Assembly: GCA_963656065.1 (NCBI GenBank)
Contig: CAVKGV010000003.1
Location: forward strand, 62,001-126,000
Reading direction: 5' to 3'
Origin: Hallerella sp963656065
GTDB taxonomy: Bacteria; Fibrobacterota; Fibrobacteria; Fibrobacterales; Fibrobacteraceae
DNA: 64,000 nt
Each line of letters opens with the position of its first letter. Position 1 is the stretch's first letter. Positions 36,342 through 43,328 of this stretch are shown one piece after another. Under the pieces are notes generated by a model. The model was not told the origin of the DNA, made no database searches, and saw only the letters and a program-made list of their open reading frames with translations. Position numbers and translations under genes: made by a program.

Positions 36342-38657
36342 CTAGTGGTTTGCCGCGTTGGAATTCAAGCTTTCCGAATCGGCATTCCGAATTTCCCCGA
36401 CGCCGATATGCAAGACCCGGTCGGCGATTTCGGCAGTCCGTCCCTGGTTCCAATACTGTGTCCCGATGTAGCCGCACGTTCTGCGCGCCACATGCATCTT
36501 CGACTGATCCCGGTTTCCGCATTTCGGGCATTCCCACACGAGCTTCCCCGTCGAATCCTTCACCACGCGAATTTCCCCCGTATAGCCGCACATGTCGCAA
36601 AGGTCGGACTTCGTATTCAGTTCCGCATAGAGAATCGTATTGTAAATGTGTCGGATAATGGAAAGCACCGCGGGCAAATTGTCCTGCATGTTCGGAACTT
36701 CCACGTAGCTGATTGCCCCGCCCGGAGAAAGCCTCTGGAATTCCGCTTCCTTCGACAGCTTGTCAAACGCGTCAATTTCTTCCGTCACATGAATGTGGTA
36801 GCTGTTCGTGATATAGTTCTTGTCGGTAACGTGCGGAATCTTGCCGAAACGTTTCTGGAGAGCCTTCGCAAACTTATACGTCGTGCTTTCCAGCGGCGTT
36901 CCATAGACGGAATAGTCGATGTTCTCCGCCTTTTTCCACGCCGAGCAGGAATCGTTCAAAAGCTGCATGACCTTGAGTCCAAAAGTCTCGCCCACCGCGC
37001 TCGTATGCGAAACGCCCTTCATGTAATAGACACACTCCGCAAGACCCGCATACCCAAGAGAAAGCGTCGAATAGCCGTCATAGAGCAGCCTGTCGATAAC
37101 TTCGCCCGGCTTGAGGCGCGCCAGCGCACCGTCCTGCCAGAGAATCGGCGCGACATCCGAAGGCGTCCCGAGCAAACGCTTGTGGCGCAGACGCAAAGCC
37201 TTGTGGCAAAGGTTCAAGCGTTCCTCCATGATTTCCCAGAATTTCTGCTCGTCCCCGCCCGAAGAACACGCCGCATCGACCAGGTTAATCGTCACGACGC
37301 CCTGGTTGAAACGCCCATAATACTTGTGCACGCCTTCCACGTAATTTTTCGCATTTCCCAAATTTCCCTTGCCCGCATCGGTAAAGCGGTCCGGTGTGAG
37401 GAAGGAACGGCATCCCATGCACGGATAGCAGTCCCCCTTGAGCGAAAGCGCAATCTTTTCCGAAATGTAGTCGGGGACCATCCGCTTCGCCGTGCATTCC
37501 GCCGCAAGTTTCGTCAGGTAAAAATACTTGGAACCTTCTTCCAGATTATCGTCCTGCAGCACATAGATGAGCTTCGGGAATGCCGGAGTGATGTAAAAGC
37601 CGCGATTATCCTTGACCCCGAGGATTCTCTGGCGGAGCATCACCTCGATAATTAGTGCGAGGTCGTCCCGGATCTGTCCCTCGGGCACCTCATGCAGGTA
37701 CAGGAACACAGTTACAAAAGGCGCCTGGCCGTTCGTCGATTGGAGCGTGATCAGCTGGTACTGAATCGTCTGGCAACCGGATTCCACTTCGCGGCGGACC
37801 TCGTCCTCGACGATTTTTTTCAGTTTGTCATCTTCCACATCGACACCGGCAACCGTAAATTCCGCCTTGAGACGCTTGGCAATCTTCTTCCGGCTGATAT
37901 CGACATATTTCGCGAGATGGGACATCGTAATCGTCTGCCCGCCATACTGGCTCGAAGCGACCTGCGCGACGATCTGCGAAGCGACCGTGCACGCCGTGTT
38001 GAAGCTCTTCGGAGAATCGATATGGGTCCCGCTGATGCACGTTCCATTGTCAAGCATATCGCCTAGATTCACCAGACAGCAGTTATGCATGTGCTGCGCA
38101 AAATAATCCGCATCGTGAAAATGGATAATCCCGTTGCGGTGGGCGGTGACCACATCTTCCGGAAGCAGGTAGCGACCCGTATAGTAACGGCTCCATTCGC
38201 CCGCCATGTAGTCGCGCTGGACAGAAAGGACCGTCGGATTCTTGTTCGAGTTTTCCTGCTTGACTTCTTCGTTGTCGCGCTCCACGATGCCAGAAATCTT
38301 CTGGTCGATGTTGCTCATCTTGCGAAGCTCGTTGTGCTTGTAGCGATACGTAATGTAGAGGCGCGCCACGTTGAACTTGCCCGTCGCCATCAGGGAATTT
38401 TCAACCTTGTCCTGGATCTCTTCCACGGAAAGATCGCGGCTCGCGTTCCGAGCGTCCTTTTCAATGCCTGCAACGACTTCCGCAATCTGCTCCTCGGAGA
38501 GCCGTTCCGAAAGGATTCCCTCTTCCGCGTTCGCCTTCCGAACCGCGTTCGCGATTTTCTCGCCGTCAAAAGCCACGCGTTCCCCAGAACGCTTCATGAT
38601 ATAGATCTGAGGAGCTTCGTCCATGTTGCCGTCTAAAGATTCGTCATAAATTGTCAT
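36342..38657 (-). CDS. nrdD: Anaerobic (class III) ribonucleoside-triphosphate reductase
   Basis: This enzyme reduces NTPs to dNTPs by a glycyl radical, fitting a strict anaerobe. An ATP-cone allosteric domain occupies about residues 18-105 (MKRSGERVAFDGEKIANAVRKA). The large catalytic domain follows, and then a zinc-binding C-terminus (CDMCGY and CPKCGN). The glycyl-radical loop is RRTCGYIGTQYW, with the radical Gly near 729. The 771-residue length is typical. AGGTG lies about 8 nt before the ATG. An ordered array of AT-rich palindromes lies about 100-155 bp upstream and may be the operator. Confidence 0.96.
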   Translation of the reverse strand: MTIYDESLDGNMDEAPQIYIMKRSGERVAFDGEKIANAVRKANAEEGILSERLSEEQIAEVVAGIEKDARNASRDLSVEEIQDKVENSLMATGKFNVARLYITYRYKHNELRKMSNIDQKISGIVERDNEEVKQENSNKNPTVLSVQRDYMAGEWSRYYTGRYLLPEDVVTAHRNGIIHFHDADYFAQHMHNCCLVNLGDMLDNGTCISGTHIDSPKSFNTACTVASQIVAQVASSQYGGQTITMSHLAKYVDISRKKIAKRLKAEFTVAGVDVEDDKLKKIVEDEVRREVESGCQTIQYQLITLQSTNGQAPFVTVFLYLHEVPEGQIRDDLALIIEVMLRQRILGVKDNRGFYITPAFPKLIYVLQDDNLEEGSKYFYLTKLAAECTAKRMVPDYISEKIALSLKGDCYPCMGCRSFLTPDRFTDAGKGNLGNAKNYVEGVHKYYGRFNQGVVTINLVDAACSSGGDEQKFWEIMEERLNLCHKALRLRHKRLLGTPSDVAPILWQDGALARLKPGEVIDRLLYDGYSTLSLGYAGLAECVYYMKGVSHTSAVGETFGLKVMQLLNDSCSAWKKAENIDYSVYGTPLESTTYKFAKALQKRFGKIPHVTDKNYITNSYHIHVTEEIDAFDKLSKEAEFQRLSPGGAISYVEVPNMQDNLPAVLSIIRHIYNTILYAELNTKSDLCDMCGYTGEIRVVKDSTGKLVWECPKCGNRDQSKMHVARRTCGYIGTQYWNQGRTAEIADRVLHIGVGEIRNADSESLNSNAANH

Positions 38658-38759
38658 ATATACAACACCTCGATTTTAACCGTCAGCATATCAATTTATC
38701 AAAATCCAAAGCCAGACTTCGACCTCGGGAGCCGGTCCCTTTCGTTTTCCCGAACACTT

Positions 38760-38812
38760 GGCGAAATTCTTTAAATTTCGCCGGTAAATGTGAAATTTTG
38801 CAAAATTTCGCC
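38760..38812 (-). promoter_or_regulatory. Array of GGCGAAATTT palindromes upstream of nrdDG (candidate operator)
   Basis: On the minus strand, two direct copies of GGCGAAATTT start exactly 30 bp apart, about three helical turns. The first lies within an 18-bp perfect palindrome, GAAATTTTGCAAAATTTC. The second is the left arm of a 9-bp inverted repeat (GGCGAAATT-n5-AATTTCGCC). The spacing and symmetry suggest cooperative binding of a dimeric regulator to nrdDG. I do not see the classical NrdR box. Confidence 0.55.
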
Positions 38813-38951
38813 ACTTTTTTTTAAATCGGCAAAACAACATTTTACTCGCACAATTGTGATTTTGGACACACATTTTTATTGTCGAATCATTTCAACATTT
38901 ATTTTTTTGTTATCAAGAAGTCTTCCCCTAGACAAATTTCACTCTCAATTT

Positions 38952-38993
38952 ACGAGAAAAACGAAAACATCCGTCCGAAATTTCGAACGGATG
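38952..38993 (-). terminator. Rho-independent terminator of the first GH8 gene
   Basis: CATCCGT pairs with ACGGATG, and the inner CGAAATTTCG is self-complementary, giving a long stem with one mismatch. On the minus strand it is followed by TTTTCGTTTTTC. It lies about 22 bp after the GH8 stop codon. Confidence 0.8.
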
Positions 38994-39015
38994 CCATTCC
39001 AAAAGAGGATTTTTC

Positions 39016-40350
39016 TCAGAACGGCTTCGTGTACATTCCGTTCAGAAGCTGGCTCATCATCACCTGGAGGATGTCTGAAAAGTAGCTGGAGGCGGTCGGT
39101 TGCATCGAATTGGCGTTGAAGAGACCCGTGCAGGCGTCAAGCCACGCACTCGCCCCCGCCATGCCCGTCAGGCACCACGCTCCGCTCCACTGGATGGGGA
39201 CCTTCGACCCCGCAATGTCGGGGCCGGCGTCGAGATTGTAGGAATAGTTCACTGCCGGGATCTGCGACGGGTCGCCGTTCGACTTAGCCACGATAAAGGC
39301 GTTCAACGTGTTCAGCACTGATGCAGCGCGGGCGTCCTGGAACCAGTAGTAGTCCCACGCGATGCGCCACGGAATGCGGACAGACTCCTTGTTGAACGTC
39401 CAGTAGGTGCTGCCCGCCGAATTGTTGTCCGGGTCCACGGCGACGCCAGAACCGTTGCTCCAGTCCGGGAACACGCCGGTCCCCGCCGCCTGCACCTGCT
39501 GCATGTAGGCGTATTCCGCATCGAGGACACCGGTCCAGTTATGGCTCGGGTCCACCATTGCGAACAGGCGGAGAGCCACGGGGGAGAAGTAACTCAGGTT
39601 GTAGGCCGGGTCCGCCGTCTTCCACATCGGCGTGTCGCCCGAATAGATCAGGAGGTTCGACGGGTTGATTTCGTTGTCCCAGATGGCGGCCATCAGTTTC
39701 AGCGCGTCGTCCAGGTAGGCTGAATTGCCCGTCTTGTAGTAGGCGATCACCAGCGAAGCGGCGATGTCCAGGTCCGCGTCCGTCGCGCTCGCGTCGTCGC
39801 CGATGTCCCAACCGAAAGAGGACGTGAGCCACGGCATCAGCCCATTGCCGCTCGAATAGCTGGAGTTCCGATAAGCCATGCTATAGACCCAAAGGCGGTT
39901 GAATGCGTCCCAGTCCCCGGCAAAGAGGGTGATAAGCATCCCGTAACCGATGCCTTCCGAAACCGTGCAGCCGCGCTTGTACATGTTCGTTCCGCTCGCC
40001 TCCGCAATGATGCAGCCAGCGTACGTGTAGGTTGACCAGATGACCCGGGCAGCGGTAAGCCCCTGCGCGTTGTATGTCCCGAAGACTTCGCCGAAATCCG
40101 CAGCCAGAGTCGGATATTTCGCAGCCTCCTCTTCCTGGGTCGTGTAGTGGAAGCCCTTCCAAACCGAATAGAGGTTCGCGGGAACAGCCGAATTCGCTGT
40201 AGCGGGCAAGGTACCAATTGCCGATGGATTCGAAGAACTGGACAGATCCACGGGGTTAGGCGAAGGAGACGTAGAAGAACCACTATTGCAAGCGTTCAGG
40301 CAAAAGAACGCAGACAATGCCAATAGACCAAAAGAAAGTTTCCTATTCAT
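39016..40350 (-). CDS. GH8 endoglucanase-like lipoprotein (copy 1)
   Basis: A 444-residue lipoprotein (MNRKLSFGLLALSAFFCLNACNS). A short Ser/Pro linker joins it to a GH8 (alpha/alpha)6 domain that acts on beta-1,4-glucans by inversion. The general acid is E132 in CTVSEGIGYGM. A second conserved acidic cluster is DADLDIA at 191-197. At the expected base position, GH8 proteins usually show YDA-x-R-x-P, but this one has NKESVRIPWR with Glu322. There is no CBM or T9SS tail, so lipid anchoring holds it at the cell surface. Bases 39101-40184 are identical to the neighbouring paralogue. GC content is visibly higher than in the flanks. Confidence 0.92.
   Translation of the reverse strand: MNRKLSFGLLALSAFFCLNACNSGSSTSPSPNPVDLSSSSNPSAIGTLPATANSAVPANLYSVWKGFHYTTQEEEAAKYPTLAADFGEVFGTYNAQGLTAARVIWSTYTYAGCIIAEASGTNMYKRGCTVSEGIGYGMLITLFAGDWDAFNRLWVYSMAYRNSSYSSGNGLMPWLTSSFGWDIGDDASATDADLDIAASLVIAYYKTGNSAYLDDALKLMAAIWDNEINPSNLLIYSGDTPMWKTADPAYNLSYFSPVALRLFAMVDPSHNWTGVLDAEYAYMQQVQAAGTGVFPDWSNGSGVAVDPDNNSAGSTYWTFNKESVRIPWRIAWDYYWFQDARAASVLNTLNAFIVAKSNGDPSQIPAVNYSYNLDAGPDIAGSKVPIQWSGAWCLTGMAGASAWLDACTGLFNANSMQPTASSYFSDILQVMMSQLLNGMYTKPF
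39101..40184. repeat. 1,084-bp exact direct repeat, copy 1 (GH8 catalytic domain)
   Basis: Base-for-base identical by my line comparison to 40590-41673 (offset 1,489). It covers the GH8 domain from PANLYSVWKG to the last few residues. The flanking signal/linker and final codons differ, so the identity ends sharply. Confidence 0.9.
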
Positions 40351-40433
40351 AAAAGCTCCAAAAAAATGACACCCTTAACGAAACTCCAATATAAATATAT
40401 ACAAGAGATTGCCAAACCTTTTTATTGCAAGTG
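40351..40433 (-). promoter_or_regulatory. Promoter region of GH8 copy 1
   Basis: Reading toward the gene: AAATTTCACTTGCAAT, 24 nt, TATATTTATATTGG, then a leader with GGAGC before ATG. The same order (AAATTTCGCTTGCAAT, 25 nt, TATATTTG, leader, GGAGC) occurs before copy 2. TATATTT is the likely -7 element and CACTTGCAAT a candidate activator site. Confidence 0.5.
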
Positions 40434-40501
40434 AAATTTTAGGTTATGAAAATATGGTTCCCATTCGCATTGCAAACGGAAACCACATAAAAAGCAAGAC
40501 A

Positions 40502-41980
40502 TCAATCGAACGGCTTCGTGTACATTCCGTTCAGAAGCTGGCTCATCATCACCTGGAGGATATCCGAATAGTAGCTGGAGGCGGTCGGCTGCATCGAATT
40601 GGCGTTGAAGAGACCCGTGCAGGCGTCAAGCCACGCACTCGCCCCCGCCATGCCCGTCAGGCACCACGCTCCGCTCCACTGGATGGGGACCTTCGACCCC
40701 GCAATGTCGGGGCCGGCGTCGAGATTGTAGGAATAGTTCACTGCCGGGATCTGCGACGGGTCGCCGTTCGACTTAGCCACGATAAAGGCGTTCAACGTGT
40801 TCAGCACTGATGCAGCGCGGGCGTCCTGGAACCAGTAGTAGTCCCACGCGATGCGCCACGGAATGCGGACAGACTCCTTGTTGAACGTCCAGTAGGTGCT
40901 GCCCGCCGAATTGTTGTCCGGGTCCACGGCGACGCCAGAACCGTTGCTCCAGTCCGGGAACACGCCGGTCCCCGCCGCCTGCACCTGCTGCATGTAGGCG
41001 TATTCCGCATCGAGGACACCGGTCCAGTTATGGCTCGGGTCCACCATTGCGAACAGGCGGAGAGCCACGGGGGAGAAGTAACTCAGGTTGTAGGCCGGGT
41101 CCGCCGTCTTCCACATCGGCGTGTCGCCCGAATAGATCAGGAGGTTCGACGGGTTGATTTCGTTGTCCCAGATGGCGGCCATCAGTTTCAGCGCGTCGTC
41201 CAGGTAGGCTGAATTGCCCGTCTTGTAGTAGGCGATCACCAGCGAAGCGGCGATGTCCAGGTCCGCGTCCGTCGCGCTCGCGTCGTCGCCGATGTCCCAA
41301 CCGAAAGAGGACGTGAGCCACGGCATCAGCCCATTGCCGCTCGAATAGCTGGAGTTCCGATAAGCCATGCTATAGACCCAAAGGCGGTTGAATGCGTCCC
41401 AGTCCCCGGCAAAGAGGGTGATAAGCATCCCGTAACCGATGCCTTCCGAAACCGTGCAGCCGCGCTTGTACATGTTCGTTCCGCTCGCCTCCGCAATGAT
41501 GCAGCCAGCGTACGTGTAGGTTGACCAGATGACCCGGGCAGCGGTAAGCCCCTGCGCGTTGTATGTCCCGAAGACTTCGCCGAAATCCGCAGCCAGAGTC
41601 GGATATTTCGCAGCCTCCTCTTCCTGGGTCGTGTAGTGGAAGCCCTTCCAAACCGAATAGAGGTTCGCGGGAATCGCTGTGTTAGCAGTCGCTGGCAACT
41701 CACCAACCGTCGTAGAAACAAAGGAAGAAGAAGACACGGCAGAGGAAGAAGATATCGCAATCGCCTCGCTACTAGAAGACAAAGGTGCCAAATCAGACGA
41801 TGATTCCGGCAATATTTCTACCGCAGAGGAGGAAGAAAAAACAATTGGACTCGACCAGGCTCCATCATCGCTAGATGCAGGAATCGGTTCATCTGGGGAA
41901 GAAGACGAATCGCTACTACAGGCGCTCAGGCCGGCACATAAAAAAAAGGCAAGCGAACCAATAGGAAGTTTCCAATTCAT
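40502..41980 (-). CDS. GH8 endoglucanase-like lipoprotein (copy 2, long Ser-rich linker)
   Basis: A 492-residue lipoprotein (MNWKLPIGSLAFFLCAGLSACSS). The linker of about 75 residues is made of repeated Ser blocks (for example SSSSAVEILPESSSDLAPLS), much longer than in copy 1. The GH8 domain is identical in protein sequence to copy 1 from PANLYSVWKG up to the last 20 or so residues. It has the same general acid (SEGIGYGM) and the same Glu in NKESVRIPWR. It ends with one extra Asp. An in-frame ATG 18 codons earlier is rejected because the lipoprotein signal starts here and GGAGC precedes it. The long linker would let the same catalytic domain reach further from the membrane. Confidence 0.92.
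   Translation of the reverse strand: MNWKLPIGSLAFFLCAGLSACSSDSSSSPDEPIPASSDDGAWSSPIVFSSSSAVEILPESSSDLAPLSSSSEAIAISSSSAVSSSSFVSTTVGELPATANTAIPANLYSVWKGFHYTTQEEEAAKYPTLAADFGEVFGTYNAQGLTAARVIWSTYTYAGCIIAEASGTNMYKRGCTVSEGIGYGMLITLFAGDWDAFNRLWVYSMAYRNSSYSSGNGLMPWLTSSFGWDIGDDASATDADLDIAASLVIAYYKTGNSAYLDDALKLMAAIWDNEINPSNLLIYSGDTPMWKTADPAYNLSYFSPVALRLFAMVDPSHNWTGVLDAEYAYMQQVQAAGTGVFPDWSNGSGVAVDPDNNSAGSTYWTFNKESVRIPWRIAWDYYWFQDARAASVLNTLNAFIVAKSNGDPSQIPAVNYSYNLDAGPDIAGSKVPIQWSGAWCLTGMAGASAWLDACTGLFNANSMQPTASSYYSDILQVMMSQLLNGMYTKPFD
40590..41673. repeat. 1,084-bp exact direct repeat, copy 2 (GH8 catalytic domain)
   Basis: Second copy of the identical block at 39101-40184, in the same orientation. The unique flanks on both sides argue for a real duplication or gene conversion rather than an assembly collapse. 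Confidence 0.9.
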
Positions 41981-42064
41981 AAAAGCTCCAAAAGCGACAA
42001 TCCTGCAGTGGAAAGCCTCGCCAAATATACACAAAGGAATTCCGGCAAAACTTCATTGCAAGCG
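41981..42064 (-). promoter_or_regulatory. Promoter region of GH8 copy 2
   Basis: Contains TTTCGCTTGCAAT, then TATATTTG (exact TAnnTTTG), then a leader ending in GGAGC before the ATG. The two motifs keep nearly the same spacing as before copy 1, although the rest of the region has diverged. Confidence 0.55.
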
Positions 42065-42078
42065 AAATTTGAGTTTAC

Positions 42079-42114
42079 AAAAAAAGAATGGAATCTGCAT
42101 CACAGATTCCATTC
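42079..42114 (-). terminator. Rho-independent terminator of the CBM11-like gene
   Basis: A perfect 12-bp stem, GAATGGAATCTG/CAGATTCCATTC, with a 5-nt loop, followed on the minus strand by seven T residues. It lies just after the stop codon and separates this gene from GH8 copy 2. Confidence 0.92.
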
Positions 42115-42139
42115 CAAACCATTCAGCTAAAAGTTCTGA

Positions 42140-43066
42140 TTACTTGAGAACAATCTTCTGGCTGAAGTTAGCCGCACCGGCAACACGGACCATATAGACG
42201 CCTGCATCAAAAGAGGCTAGGTTCAAGGAAGCCGAAGAAGCATTGAGAACGCTCTTCAAAACAACCTGACCCTGGAGGTTGATGACTTCAACCGTCGCAC
42301 CAGCCTTGACACCGGAAAGAGCGAGCGTACGGCCAGCCAAGGATGCTTTCATCGAAGACACAGCAGCAACATTCTTGATTGCGGTAGAACCAGAGCACTT
42401 GCCAAGCTCACCGATTTGCGCAATGTTGAACTCGGTGGTCTTGCCAGCAGTACCCGCAATTTTGAACTTGATAGCGGCAGCGCTAGCAAGGACCACGGAC
42501 TGGTCAACCTTGGTTCCCCATCCGGCTTCCTGTTTGAAAGAAGACCACGGCAAGTCAACAACGGTCTCGGAAGCCATAATTTTCAAAGACGCCTTGTAGT
42601 TGTTATAACCCGTTACGGTGGACTCACTTTCCGGAGCAATTTCAAGCGCCGGAGCGATACCAGTGGACTTATAGCTGATGCAGATACCACCCCAGGAAGA
42701 AATATCGTTCCCCCCCTGATCTCCGCCGCTCAGGTTGAAACCAACACCGACAAACGGATACTTGTACGGACCGCCAAGCGTCACCGAACCGCAAACACCG
42801 CCACACGCATCAATAATCGGATCCATTGCTTCTGTAGAATAGGCATTTCCCTTATCAACAGGCCAAGTGATTGTCGAAGTTCCCGGACCATCGTCAGCTG
42901 TTTCTTTATTGTCGTTATAGTCGTACCAATAGCCATAAGTATCGGAACCATCATCGAAACCGGTTTCCACACGGTATTCGCTATTGGCGCCGATCCAGGT
43001 ATCCATGCCGAAAGACATGCCGACAGCAGCGAGGACCGCCGAAGCCACTAAGATTTTCTTGTTCAT
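42140..43066 (-). CDS. Secreted CBM11-like carbohydrate-binding protein with T9SS tail
   Basis: 308 residues, signal peptide MNKKILVASAVLAAVGMSFG. About residues 20-215 form a jelly-roll domain with the layout of CBM11-like modules (ITWPVDKGNAYSTEAMD, SSWGGICISYKS, VDLPWSSFKQEAGWG, AAIKFKIAG). No enzyme domain is present, so it is a stand-alone binding protein. The last 70 residues (GATVEVINLQGQVVLKSVL ... GVYMVRVAGAANFSQKIVLK) are a type A T9SS sorting tail, so the protein should cross the outer membrane and be surface-attached or released. AGAGAAG precedes the ATG. An upstream in-frame extension is rejected because it lacks a signal. Confidence 0.85.
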   Translation of the reverse strand: MNKKILVASAVLAAVGMSFGMDTWIGANSEYRVETGFDDGSDTYGYWYDYNDNKETADDGPGTSTITWPVDKGNAYSTEAMDPIIDACGGVCGSVTLGGPYKYPFVGVGFNLSGGDQGGNDISSWGGICISYKSTGIAPALEIAPESESTVTGYNNYKASLKIMASETVVDLPWSSFKQEAGWGTKVDQSVVLASAAAIKFKIAGTAGKTTEFNIAQIGELGKCSGSTAIKNVAAVSSMKASLAGRTLALSGVKAGATVEVINLQGQVVLKSVLNASSASLNLASFDAGVYMVRVAGAANFSQKIVLK

Positions 43067-43328
43067 ATTCTTCTCTCTCTTGTTAATGTGACAACCCAAA
43101 AAGGGTCTTTTGCGAACTAATATATCTTTTTTTCCAGAAAAAAGGGATTTTTTTTTTGACCGCTGTGTTTTTTTTACAAAAGCGCCTTTTTTTAGAAGAA
43201 TCCGCAACATTGTTTCTTTTTTTTTACAGAATTTTTCAAATTATCCGACCTTGGAGGGAAATATGTCTTATTTTTTTTATCCATAAAAATCGTTCTATTC
43301 CGGGAACATTAATTTATTTTTAGCCATT
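43067..43328. promoter_or_regulatory. Divergent regulatory region between the CBM11-like and GH8 genes
   Basis: 262 bp, AT-rich. Leftward, TATATTAG lies about 55 nt before the CBM gene, with a hairpin-forming leader (AACCCTTTTTGGGTT). Rightward, TATTTTTA ends 6 nt before the GH8 ATG (leaderless pattern). TTTCAAATTATCC near 43230 is nearly repeated upstream of the GH5 gene at 57703 (TTTCAATTATCC). Confidence 0.5.

Larger units (their letters stand above)
38658..39015. other. Intergenic region between nrdD and the first GH8 gene
   Basis: 358 bp without a convincing gene. It contains the nrdD promoter region, the palindrome array (38760-38812), a CACAATTGTG palindrome near 38850 and, at its right end, the terminator of the GH8 gene. 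A 60-codon frame on the minus strand is AT-driven and lacks coding character. Confidence 0.6.

Noticed and set aside
38691..38873. 60-codon minus-strand open frame upstream of nrdD
   Set aside because: It overlaps the palindrome array, is Lys/Phe/Asn-rich from AT content, and lacks a ribosome-binding site.
38840..38900. NrdR box upstream of nrdD (CACAATTGTG and ACACACAT segments)
   Set aside because: Neither matches the paired NrdR box form with correct spacing. CACAATTGTG is a single short palindrome that can occur by chance.
39016..41980. Assembly duplication explaining the identical GH8 blocks
   Set aside because: Each copy has unique signal peptide, linker, promoter and final codons, so two real genes are more likely. 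Long reads would still be the decisive check.
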